DNA of 64,000 nt from NCBI RefSeq assembly GCF_020497125.1, contig NC_059094.1, positions 3,947,733 through 4,011,732 on the forward strand. The letters run 5' to 3'. Position numbers and translations under genes: made by a program. This stretch comes from Mauremys mutica. Taxonomy: Eukaryota; Chordata; Testudines; Geoemydidae. The number at the start of each line of letters is the position of its first letter. Positions within the stretch are counted from its first letter, which is position 1. Positions 22,391-33,054 of this stretch are shown piece after piece. Below the pieces are notes generated by a model. That model did not search any database and was not told where the DNA came from. It saw only the letters and a list, made by a program, of their open reading frames with translations.

Positions 22391-23742
22391 CAATGAATAT
22401 CCAGCTCAGACCTGTGCAGATCCAGCTCAGAGAACCTGCATCCTGATAATACTCTGCCCATCTGGCTGCAAGGAAGATCACCCTTGGGGTGATCGGCTTG
22501 ACAGAGGAGCTGTGGGGAAGGCTACCTAGAGGTGCCAGGAGAGGCAGGGCAGCCAGTGTATGGAAAAGAAGCTTTGCACTGCTCTGCATTGGGAGGCTGA
22601 GGGCACAGGAACTGCTGGCTGATGCACTGGGGCGAGGGCAGGTCTACAGTGAGTCAGAATTTCTGCCAAAATGCAGCTCCCTACAAATATACTGGAACTC
22701 AGGCTGTTCCGGCTCTGGAGCAAATTCCTTCCTAAGCCATGCCCAGCAGGCCAGGGTCTTTAAGAGCTGCTTGATGAGTTGTGGCTCTGGGATAAGGCAA
22801 AGGAGTGAACTCTGGAGAATCTAGAGTGTTGATCACATCTCCAGCCCGGTCATTTTGTGGCGTTGCCAAGCCATTTCTGCAAATGCCAACAGCTCTCACT
22901 GCGGTGCTGCTGAAATGACTGGCAGTCTCCAAGACCAGGTTTGCCCAGCTAGAGAGAGAACATTTGGTGCAGGCATGGGCATGCTGGAACTCACCAAAGG
23001 TCTTGGTAATGTCAGGCTTGTGTCAGCTCCCATTGCTGCATCCCATTGCTATACAGTAAAGCCTGGGTGCACCCAGGCGCTCGGTGTGGGAACTTTTAGG
23101 CGCCAAGAGGATCACTGTGCTGCACAAAGCCTGAGTCAGGGACCTAGACCCCTACGCAATGAATGGGCAGAGACAGGTGCCATAGGAGGTGGTTTTCCTG
23201 TGTCACCATAATGTGGCGCTTGCATCACTCGGAGACAAATCTGAGTGTAGACACATGTCAGCCTAACCTTGTAGTATGAGCCAGGCCTTAGCCTGTGTCC
23301 ACAGAAGCCTGCACACTAGGCAGGGAGCTGTTTAAGCTATCCAATAAGAGATGCTGGCAAGAGGGGTGTGTGCTAAGCCCCACCCCTCCCACCGAGACAG
23401 GCGCCTAAGTCCAGGCTGCAGGGAAGTGTCTCCCTCTGCTTGCGATTCCCAGCGGTGAGCCCTCTCCTGGAGTCAGATGCCTACTCTGTTGTAGGAGCCA
23501 AGTGCTTAGGGCTCTTACCTAGGATGGGGGAAGATCCCCTGGTTCAAGTCCCCCCAGCACCTAATGGGGAGAAAGGATTTGAGCAGGGGTCTACCGCCAT
23601 GCAGGTGAGTGCTTTAACCATTGTGCTATGGGCTGTTCTGCTGTGGGACACCCTCATCTCTCCTCTTGACACTGCTGCACTTTGGATAAATAACTCGAGG
23701 TGCTGAGGGAGGGAGAGGGAGCCCAGATAACCACGAGAATGA
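22391..23742. other. Unassigned sequence
   Basis: No confident assignment. Near 23,240-23,300 there are words reminiscent of Harbinger MITE ends (AGTGTAGACAC, GGCCTTAGCC), too weak to call. An 88-codon plus-strand frame at 23,440 has no domain. Confidence 0.4.
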
Positions 23743-23750
23743 CTCTACAG

Positions 23751-24626
23751 CAGGGGTCTCAAACTCAGTTTACCTTAGGGCCAGTGCCAGTCCTCAAATC
23801 CTCCCAGCGGGCCAATGTCACTCATGCCGCCTAGAACCCGCCCCCCCCAAACTCTGCCCCCTGCCTGCCTAAGGCTCTGGGAGGGTGTTTGGGTGAAGAA
23901 GGGGTGAGAGGCTGGGCTCTGGGAGGGAGTTTGGGTGGGGGAGGGGGTCTGGGGTGCAGGCTCTGGGAGGGAGTTTGGGGGCTGGGGGTGTGTGGGGACA
24001 GGGCACAGGCTCTGGGAGGGAGTTTGGGGGCAGGAGAGCGTGTGTGGGAAGGAGGTGCAGGCTCTGGGAGGGAGTTTGGGGGTGGGAGGGGGTGTGTGAG
24101 GAGAGCGTGTGTGGGAAGGAGGTGCAGGCTCTGGGAGGGAGTTTGGGGGTGGGAGGGGGTGTGTGGGAAGGAGGTGCAGGCTCTGGGAGGGAGTTTGAGG
24201 GCGGGAGAGGGTGTGTGGGAAGGAGGTGCAGGCTCTGGGAGGGAGATTCGGTGGGGGAGGGAGTGGGGGTGCAGGCCCTGGGAGGGGGTCGGGGTGTGGT
24301 GTTTACCTGGGGCTCCAAGGCGGGACAGGCGGGGGGGCCTCCGCCCGCTGCTGCCCCTAGGCACCTCTCCCGCAGCACCCCATTGGCCTCAGGGGCGCTC
24401 GGGGTGGGAGCAGCGCGTGGAGGGACAGCTCCACCCCGCCGCTGGGCCGGCAGCCATTGGAGCGAGCAGTCAAACGCTGCTAAGCTCCACAGCGCTGCCA
24501 GGGTCCCTGGGGCGGGAGCGGCCGGGACTGGCAGGTGGGGCAAAGGGAGAGACCCAGCCCCAAAACTGCCTGAGCCCCGCAGGCCACACTGCGGAGGCTC
24601 GCGGGCTGGCGGGGGTGAGACCCCTG
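23751..24626. mobile_element. Non-autonomous hAT element with internal minisatellite
   Basis: Ends CAGGGGTCTCAAACTC and GGTGAGACCCCTG are terminal inverted repeats (CAGGGGTCTC outermost). Flanks CTCTACAG (23,743-23,750) and CGCTACAG (24,627-24,634) form an 8-bp TSD with one mismatch. The 876-bp interior is GC-rich, includes an imperfect tandem array, and yields long overlapping ORFs (up to 342 codons) on both strands that are artefacts. Confidence 0.87.
23913..24295 (+). repeat. GGCTCTGGGAGGGAGTTTG tandem array
   Basis: Seven or so imperfect units starting GGCTCTGGGAGGGAGTTTG, with irregular spacing of about 45-66 bp and intervening GTGTGTGGGAAGGAGGTGCA. The array lies inside the hAT at 23,751-24,626. 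The purine-rich strand could adopt unusual structures. Confidence 0.8.
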
Positions 24627-24634
24627 CGCTACAG

Positions 24635-27600
24635 CCTTGAGGTCAGAGTTCTCAGGCAGGGTCCAGTCTCCCTGCTCCAACAGTGTCCATCCCCTTGGTG
24701 TCACAGGGAGTGGGAAGGTGGCTCACAGTCAATGGTCCTTGGGAGTCCTGTGGGTGCCCCTTCCTGTGTTTGCTGTCCACAAGGAGAGAAACACCCCTCC
24801 TTGGTGTGTACATCATGCCAGGCTGTGCATGGACCAGTTCAACTGGCTCTCAACACAGGGCACAAAGAAGGGGCAGAAACAGGTGGTTCTAATCCACAAT
24901 GCAGGGCACAATCCTAAATGACACTCAAAGCAAAAGGAAATTCATGAGACGACACAGACATATTCCCTAATTCCAGGTGCAAAGGAGCCTTTCCAGGCCT
25001 GTATACAGGTGACAGTCTTTCAGACTTGACCATGGACGCTCTGCTGTGACACCATAACCTAATTCATTTAACATTGGATTATAACTTTTAGTATCAGTAT
25101 TCCTCCTTGTTCTACAGAACCATCTTCTCTGAGCTCCCTGTGACCTGAGCCCACGTGGGGCAGGCTGCTCAGATCCCTGCATGGAGCTTCACCGCTGAAA
25201 CACTGGCCTTGGAAAGAGTTTCATTTGGTGTGAAACAGGCAAGACCTCCTGGGGTTTGCAGTTTGATGAGCCTGTTTCTTGGGTTCACAGAGTTAGGCCC
25301 AGTCTGCGACCTCTGTTTATCCCTGTAATTTTTAATACAGGTGGAATCAATTTTGGGTGAGTAGGTAAGTCACTCCGTGGCAGCCAGTGCTGTATAACAG
25401 GGAGAAAAGGGCCTCCGATATCACCGGCTGGCACTGATGGGTACCCTGCAAACAATAGTCATTTTTATTTCTTCATATTTTTATTATTAGAAATTATTTT
25501 TACTGTGGTAGCACCTCGGGGCCCTGGCCAAAGCCCTCTTTGTGCTGGGTGCTGTACAAACAGAACAAAAAGACAGGCCCTGCCTCACGGCGCTTACAAT
25601 CAAATCTTTCTTTCTCCCTTCCTCTCTCTGCTCCGGTTTGCAGTATCTCCTACGCAGGGCTGGGTTGAACTCTTGACTCCAGGATGTTGAGTGGGTTCAC
25701 GTTCTCCCAACCCTAGTTTTTGTAAAAATGCCACTTGGTTTTCATCTCTCAATTTCAGCGTCCTCCAGGAGCTCTCCGTCCCAGGACAACAGCCTGCCAG
25801 CACAGTGCCAGAGTGGAGACCCTGGGGGGAGGGCAGGGGCTGGAGACAGCATGGGCACACCCCTCCTATCTCCTGTAAGTGAGGGAGTGGAGTGAACCCT
25901 GTGATAAGAACAGGTGGCCTTTGTGCGTGACAGACCTGGCAATGAGGGAGGGCTGGGGACACAGACAGCTTGGGTTATACCAGGCAGCTGGGGAATTCAC
26001 TTCCTTGTTTGGTTTTGGAAGGCTCTAAAATGCAAACCAGTGTCCCAGGCTCCCGATGCTGGCTGTGCAGGGCCATGTTCCCTTGGGGAGGGGCCAGCAT
26101 GCGCTGAGGGGCTCCTGGGGCTGGCTCCTTCTCATGAGCTAGTCCCTGTGGAAGGTGCTTCACTTGCTATTGGGAGTGTGTCTCTAGCTGGTTCTATAGG
26201 TTGTGCTGTTTCCTGGCCGGCTAGGGAGTCACTCAGCTCTGGCCGCGCTCTCTGTATTTCTGAATGGCTTTCAAACACCCACAAAGGGCAGGGGTTGCCC
26301 CCTCCAGCCCCGACCTTCCCCGGGGCCTGCCATGTGTGTGGTCAATGCAGTGCAAACACTTGGCTGCAGAGACCCAGGAAACTCATTTGGGGGTTGATTT
26401 CAGAGGTGAAACCAGGTGCGTTTGATCTGAATCACCCTGGGCCCTAGTGACCTTCCATGAGATGTGGAAGGGAGGATGCTTCTGGCTGTCTGGACAGGAG
26501 GATGTACTGGAGGGTGAATTTGTAGCAAGCCCTGTGGACCCTCCCTGGTGACCCCATCACCTCATGGGTAGCAAGTCAGAGAGGAACGAACTGGGAGGCC
26601 CCTGGGACTTCAGTACCTTGGCTGTCAGGAGGCGACAAGTCCCCAGGTTCTGACTGTGCCATGTCCTGGGGATCAGCTGCCTCCCCTGCTGTGGCCAGTG
26701 CCTGTCTGAGACCCTCCTGGGCAGACCTGTGGACACACTGCCCCTCACTCCGTCCCTTCTGGGATGTGGAGAAGGTGCTGCCTATTCCTCTGCAGTGTGT
26801 GTCCGTCTAGGGCACCAAGCTCAGATGACTGCAGGGCGACCTCCTGTGCCACCACTGCTGGTTGTGCCCAGCATCCTGGGCCTCCAGATTGCCTCTACAG
26901 CTCTTCCTGCCACTGCTCTGTCCTTGCCCAGAGCTGTTCCAGCCCCATACTGGGCCCTGCCACTGTGGCTGCTTCACTTCATTTGCTACCTGGGTCTTTC
27001 TCCTCTGATCTGTGTCCACATAACTGCCTGGGGCTGTTCCCATGCCTTGGTTTCGATGTCGACAATTTGCTGGCAGTCTGGGAACTGAATGGCACCAGAA
27101 CCTGGCGAATTCACGTGACTGACTGGGAACTACTGGCTGGCGATGAACTCTAGAGTCAGGGCACAATCCTGAGAGGTACAGCTCTGAGTACCCAGCTCCT
27201 GCAGCCTCTGAGGGTGCTGAGGACAGACCGTGCCTCTCTGGGTGAGCCCCTGTGAAACGTAGATTGTAAAGCACAAGGAGAGCAGGTGAGGAGAGTGGCG
27301 TGGCTGTCACTGCAAAGAATAGTGCACAATCGGTGTGCTGCAGGATATGCTGCACAAGCACCTGAGACCTCACTACAGCGACTCGTGCGAAGGGGGGACG
27401 TGGCGACACTTCTGGGCCCAGTGCATAGCTGATGCAGCATGTGCTGTGAGCTCCTCCTGCATGTCCAGATGCTGCCAGGGTGAGCTCTTGGCACAAACAC
27501 AAGGAAAGAAAGAACAAGCGAATGAGTCACATCAAACGGATGTTTTGCACCTGTTGCTCCCAGCTGGTTTTGAGCATTGAGGACCAAATCCAGCCCCACT

Positions 27601-28485
27601 GCAGCCAATGACAACGTTTCCATTGACTTCAAAGGGGCAGGTTCAGCCATTTGAAAGCACCAAGGATTGCGCTCCAGGAGAAAAGGAGTGACCGCGAATA
27701 CTTGGGGGTCTGGTTAGAGTAGCCCCAGCACCTGCCCACTGGCCTGGCTGATCATGGGTCCTTCACTCCTTGAGTTTCCGGAGACGGCTGAATTCCAGAA
27801 CCCAAAACTGCTCCAGGCTTGTGTGTCTCTGCAGACAGTGCCGGTTTCCCTGCCGTTTGGGGTAAAGGCTCGGGCCGGGCAGGTTCGCTCAGCCCCAGTC
27901 CTGGCCCCTGCAGCCTGCGTTCTGAACCCCTGCCCTGCCAGATGTTAGAGGGGAAACCTGGGGGATCCAACCACAGCTGGGGGAGGGGTGTCACTGCTGC
28001 TCGGACTGGCTGTGGGGAAAGGCCCAGCTGTGTATGCTGTGTAAGCAAAGCCAGGAGGGCTGTTTTCACTAGGCGTCCTTGAGCAGTAAGGTTCTACCTG
28101 GCTAATCATTACCAAGGTTAAACACAGCAGTCACAGGCTGTGCCAGCATTTCTCACAGCCCAGGGCTGCATGGGCCTCTGCCGCCTGTGGGGGGAAGGGG
28201 AGCGAAGGCAGCACCTTGCACATCTAGCGCTGCGAAGCTAGGTCTGTTTCCAGGCTGTGCTAAGGCTCCGCTGCAATGCTCAGTTCTAGCTGTCTGAGTG
28301 AGGCAGGCTCTGGGATTCGGGCTCCTGGGCTCTCAAACCAGATGCTGAGGCTGAAGGACACCACCTACAAATGCTTCCAGTTTCAACCTAGTCCTATTAC
28401 CACCGCCCAACCCTCAGTGTCCTGCACATCAGTACCCTCCTTGGCCTGCAAACAGCCAGGCTCTGTCTCCGCCGCACAGGCCCTT
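24635..28485. other. Long unassigned stretch
   Basis: This 3.85-kb interval has only one recognised relic (25,474-25,612). Several frames exceed 100 codons (26,807-27,517 minus, 236 codons; 27,156-27,650 minus, 164 codons), but they overlap one another, have Cys/Ser/Leu-rich low-information composition and no motif I recognise. It is the best place in the window to look for host single-copy sequence. Confidence 0.45.
25474..25612 (+). repeat. Ancient repeat sharing the 9.4-kb MIR-like head
   Basis: GTGCTGGGTGCTGTACAAAC, AAAAGACAGGCCCTGCC and CGCTTACAATC form a widespread amniote interspersed block. The first part matches 9447-9475 (GCTAGGTGCTGCACAAGG). Confidence 0.6.
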
Positions 28486-28493
28486 GTGTAGCC

Positions 28494-29287
28494 TAAGGTT
28501 GCCAGGTGTCGGGTTTTTGACCAGAACGTTTGGATGAAAAGGGACCCTCGTGATTCTGGTCAGCTGCTAAAAGTCCGGTTAGCCTCAGCGGCCGGCTCCA
28601 CTTGACTCCCAGAAGCGGCGGCATGTCCCGCTGGCTACTAAGTGCAGGAGCCGTCAGGAGGGCTCCACCGCTGCCCCCACCCCACGTGCTGGCTCCATAG
28701 CTCTCATTGGCCAGGAACCATAGCCAATGGGAGCTGCAGGGGTGGCGCCTGTGGATGGGGGGGCAGCGCGTAGAGCCCCTGGCTGCCTCTGCACCTAGGA
28801 GCCAGAGGGACATGTCACCACTTCCAGGAGCCACCTGAGGTCAGTGCCACCTGGATCCCACATCCCAAACCCCCTCCCACACCCCAACCCCCTGCCCCAC
28901 CCCTGAGCCCCGTCCCGCCCTCCAAACCCCTCAGCCCCACCCTCCCGCCTGGAGCCCCCTCCTACACCCCAAACCTCTCATCCCTGGTCCCAACCTGGAG
29001 CCCGCACCCACTCCTGCACCCCAACCCCATGCCGCAGCCCTGAGCTCCCCCCTGCCCTCTGAACCTCTCATCCCTGGCCCCACCCAAAAGCCCACACTCC
29101 CAGTTGGAGCCCTCCCCCACCAGCACCACAACCCCCTGCCTCAGCCCAATGAAAATGAACAAGTAAGTGAAGGTCGGGGAGAGCGAGTGACAGAGGGAGG
29201 GTGGATAGAGTGAGTGGGGGCAGGGCCTTGGAGAAGGGGCGGGTCAGGGGTGATCAGTTTTCTGCAGTCAAAAAGTTGGCAACCCTA
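28494..29287. mobile_element. Non-autonomous hAT element (TAGGGTTGCCA family)
   Basis: A 794-bp element with ends TAAGGTTGCCAGG and GTTGGCAACCCTA and a perfect 8-bp TSD GTGTAGCC (28,486-28,493 and 29,288-29,295). The interior is C-rich on the plus strand (CCCCAACCCCCTGCCCC-like runs at 28,860-29,130). No transposase. Confidence 0.9.
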
Positions 29288-29402
29288 GTGTAGCCACACG
29301 AGCGGATCAGAGGCACAGCACATGCCAGTTGCTTTGCACACACAGTGCCGGGTTCACAGTGGAATCAGGCCACTGTCAGTAGTGACTGCCTGTCCTATCT
29401 GA

Positions 29403-29577
29403 TAGCCTTAAATAGAGGTTGGATGTTGCTTTCTAACAGCTCTGCTGCAGCTTAGCCAGAAGTTCTGGGCTGGCTGCAGGAATCGCTGGGTGAGGTTCTC
29501 TGGCCTGTGTTATGCAGAAAGTCAGACTGGGTAAGCAGAATGATCCTGTTCGGCCTTGAAATCTCTGAATCTACATT
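29403..29577 (+). mobile_element. CR1 3' end fragment
   Basis: AGAGGTTGGATGTTGCTTTC, the TCTGGCCTGTGTTATGCAG segment, GTCAGACTGGGTAAGCAGAA and TTGAAATCTCTGAATCTAC are a diverged CR1 3' UTR. Confidence 0.8.
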
Positions 29578-29826
29578 AAAAACAAAAGAAAAACAATCCA
29601 GTGTGCTTCTTTGCTTTTGATTCTAAGTCCTGGATTTCTGAAGGCCTGGTGATGACAGCTGGCACCGAGGAGCCTCACTGGCCCACACGTCTCTACCACA
29701 AACTCTCTACTCTAATGAAATTACTCCCCACAGCTCAGCAAAGATAGAGGTGTGGCTGCTGCAGTGGTGGGGTCTCAGGTTACCCAGCCCTGATTGCTTT
29801 GGCAGGCTGCTGTGCAGCACAATCAC

Positions 29827-30177
29827 TAGAGCTGGGCAAAATTTGTTGGGCAAAATATTTTTCACCCAAAAATGCAGCTTTGGGTTGACTTTACCCGGTG
29901 CACGATTTTGTGTCACATTCACCAGGTGGTTTTGTCTGAAACAGAAAAAAAATAATTCCCAACAAATTGAAACATTTTGAGGGTTTGATTTGAAATGATG
30001 CTTTGTGCTGAATTTTACTTCAATTTCTTTTTTTTTTTAAACTTAAACAAGCCCTCAAAAACAAAACGAACCATTTCATTTGGGACAAATGAAGCAGTTT
30101 GTTAGACTCACACCAAGTTTTTGTCGATTTTTCGATGCGGCCAGCAAACTGGAAACTCGGTTATTTGTCCAGCTCTG
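29827..30177. mobile_element. AT-rich DNA transposon relic (hAT-like)
   Basis: The ends TAGAGCTGGGCAAA and TTTGTCCAGCTCTG are inverted repeats with two differences. Flanks ACAATCAC and GGCATCAC share their last five bases only, so the 8-bp TSD is degraded or mis-set. The interior has TGAAACATTTTG words like 5891-6190. Confidence 0.62.
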
Positions 30178-30455
30178 GGCATCACCCTAGTGATTCAAAC
30201 TGAGCCCTGATTGGCATGAGGAGGAGGAGCACACCTGGTGTGGTGCATCCCCTCATCAAGGCATTGCTTTCTCTGCTGTGCTTGTTCCTATCCTGTGCTA
30301 GCACCTGGCTTCTTCGTCACTGTCGCTTTCATTACACCTGAAGTGCTCCAGCTCCTCTGGGTGGGTCCATAATGTGGTTTTCAACAGCCAGCCTGAGAGG
30401 GGTGTTCCCAGGCTGGGGCTGAGCCATGCGAGGCGTAAAGGCGGTGTGCCGTGGG

Positions 30456-31289
30456 CCGTGGCGTAGCCAGGTTCTAACTGCAGGGGGAGCAAACAAACAT
30501 AAAAAAGGCGCCCCCCCTTGGCTCCTCCTCCGGCCACGCCCCCCGGCTCCTCCGGCCACACCGTGCCCCCTCCCCCGCTTGGCTGGCTCCTCCGGCCACA
30601 CCATGCCCCCTCCCACCCTTGGCTGGCTCCTCCGGCCACGCCACCCTCCCCATGGCGGTACAGGGAGGCTGGCAGAGGACGGAGGTACGAGGGGAGGTGA
30701 AGGGGAGGGAAAGGCAGGGGCACGGGGTACATGGGAGGGGTACACGGGGTACGGAGTTTGGGGAGGGGTTACCAGGGATGGGAGTGGGCTGGGGTCCCTG
30801 GGGCTCTCTGTGCAGAGGGGGCTGGAGCTGCCCCCGGGACCGGGAGAGCCTGGGAGCAGCTCGCCGCGTGCAGCACCAGCCCAGGCTCAGCACTGGCCCT
30901 ACCCCTTGGGGGGTGGGGGAAGAAGGCAGAGAGCCCCGCCAGGCGCGGTCCGAGCGAGCTGCAGCCCTGCTCGCCCGCTCAGCCCGGGGGGCGTTGCCCT
31001 GCCCAGGGCTGCTGGCGGAGCCTGGCTGTGGGCGGGTCGCACTGACAGGCCCCGGCGGGACGGGGGAAGCGCTCTCCCCTCCTTGGGGGAGTTTTATTCC
31101 GGTGAGCTGCGGGCGGCGCCGAGGCTCCTGCAGCATGCGTGGGCTCTGCCGCTGCTTTGCGGCCGCACTGGCCGGCTCTTTTGGGCCAGCAGGAACTCTT
31201 GGCAGTGCCAGCCAGCAGGTGCTGCTTCCGCGCCTGCCGCCCTGAGGGGAAGCGGCTGCTTCCACTGAACCCCACTAGCTACGCTACTG
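30456..31289. mobile_element. Non-autonomous hAT element (CAGTGGCGTAGC family)
   Basis: An 834-bp element with ends CCGTGGCGTAGCCAG and CTAGCTACGCTACTG and a perfect 8-bp TSD GCCGTGGG (30,448-30,455 and 31,290-31,297). The interior contains three GGCTGGCTCCTCCGGCCAC-type repeats near 30,530-30,650 and a long CpG-rich body. It produces overlapping ORFs of 208-280 codons on both strands without transposase motifs. Confidence 0.9.
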
Positions 31290-31447
31290 GCCGTGGGGCT
31301 GCTCTAAGTAGTGCTGGAGGCTGCTCTGGTCTAGGGCCAGACCCAGGGCTGGGGATGTACAAAGGAGCCATAGGGCAACCTTTGCTTCCCCCATGTGTCC
31401 TGTGCTCAGTACAGCAAGGTTGGGCCCGAGGGTCAGGGCCAGTGCAC

Positions 31448-31740
31448 GACTGCCAACACCAACACCCCAAAATCATATCAGCTTAAAAGTCATGAGGTTT
31501 TAAAAAATAATGAACTTGGGGTCTTTTTATTTGCTGTCTGGTTTCTGAGTCTTTAGGGTGCTCTTGGGTCATATTCACATGTTTTCGCTGCAGCCCTGAT
31601 GGCGAGAAACATACTGAAAAAAAGAAAAAGAAAAAAGCTGAGGTCCTCACCTAGTCACGTGCCTCCAGGAGCTGGGGATGTAGGAACCCCCCCGAATATT
31701 GCACACTTCATGATAAATCTGGGAGAGCTGGCAGCACAAG
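31448..31740. repeat. Interspersed repeat with short inverted ends
   Basis: CTGCCAACACC at the left and GAGCTGGCAGCAC at the right are partly inverted. The body (TTAAAAGTCATGAGG, CCTCACCTAGTCACGTG, CATGATAAATCT) resembles a turtle interspersed DNA-transposon remnant. No TSD was found. Confidence 0.45.
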
Positions 31741-33054
31741 GCTGGAAATGCTGGAAGAGCAGGCTGGCAGCTGCTTTGCAGTGTCAGTGACTCTCAGTGT
31801 GCCTGGCTGTGTTGTGAACGGCTCTCCGTGAGCTCAGTGCAGAGCTAGCAGTGCTGCAGCCTGCACTCCTGTTTGCACCCATAGGGTATTCTAGCAGGTT
31901 GGTGTGAGCTGCCCACACACTCCCCGACCCACCCCAACGCACTCCCTTCAGTGTGTATTTACTGCCAACAGATTACAGAGGCTTGGTCACTACTAACCTG
32001 GGTCACCTTCAGACAAGTGCCTTTCCCCAGCCGCTACCTGCCCCCCTCACTCTCTTTCTTGTGGGCTGCCCCTGGGCTGGGCTGCCCCTGGGCTGGGCTG
32101 GGCTGGGAGTTTCGTCTTTCCCAGGCCCCTGTGTAGGACACCCAGCTGCACCATGCTGACTCAGACTTTATGTGGGCTCCTGGAGAGCCACCCATGGACC
32201 ACCCTAGACAGAGCATTAGCCCAGCCCCTGCCCTGCGTGACAGTGTCCCACTGGCCCCTAAGCCCAGCTGGCCCAGCCACTGCAGGGTCCTGTTTCCAAA
32301 GCTTTTTGCCCCAGGCCTTCTCAAGAAATCCAGCTACATTTTGCTGATCCCCAGGTTCTGGTGCCAGGTATCAATGACTCACTTGTCCCTCCCATGAGTT
32401 ACGATGTCCTCGAGCTGGTTGCAGAACCATCCCTCTTTGTCCCTGGGTAAAGGTGTGTGTATGGCTGATCACTCCTGCTATAACTCCCTCCCTGGGAGCC
32501 AAGTTTAGGGGATTATCAATATGAGCTGCTGTTGTTATACCCACAATGATGGAACCCGCGAGGCCTTCCAGAGGGTCCTGCCAGGGATTAGACACTGGTC
32601 TGGCAAGTCCTGGGCTGGAGGCTTTTTACCAGGAAAAAGGCAAACAGCACCCAATGTGCCTTAGTTCCTTCCGCAGCAGGTATGCTGCACAGCAGGAGTG
32701 TACCCAGCCAGCCTGCACCTGTCAGCAAGGACTCAACGGCTGCTTTTCCTGTTGCAAACTGCTCTTACGGGTCCCTTCAGACTTTCCACGATGATGCTTT
32801 CACATTCAGTGTGTTTGCTACTTTGCGGGCAGCTTCTTTCCGAGTGCATCTGATCAAACAGCCTGTCTGCTTCGTGTTTCCAAAGCCTCTTGACGTCTAA
32901 AAGGCGACTGCTGCACAGAGTATTTGTGGTGGACTCACTCCCTTCGCCTGCCCCTTTCAGCGAGGGGTGAAGCAGATTTGCCCATTTAGTGGGATTTGCA
33001 ATGGTGGCCAATCCCGACTCACAGGGTTACACTCATAGGGCACATAGGGCTGTG
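31741..33054. other. Unassigned sequence
   Basis: Nothing recognised. A short GGGCTGGGCT tandem lies at 32,068-32,107. Open frames do not exceed 96 codons. Confidence 0.45.

Noticed and set aside
23240..23300. Harbinger MITE terminus
   Set aside because: Only short matches (AGTGTAGACAC, GGCCTTAGCC) in the wrong relation to each other, with no partner end.
23831..24917. ORFs of 177-342 codons on both strands
   Set aside because: They lie within a GC-rich hAT with a tandem array. Composition is repetitive and overlapping frames are equally open.
26807..27650. Two long minus-strand ORFs (236 and 164 codons)
   Set aside because: They overlap each other in different frames, show no recognisable domain, splice context or repeat-encoded protein, and stop-free runs of this size occur in GC-rich DNA.
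30426..31268. 280- and 263-codon ORFs on opposite strands
   Set aside because: Both lie in the CpG-rich interior of a non-autonomous hAT and show no transposase motifs.
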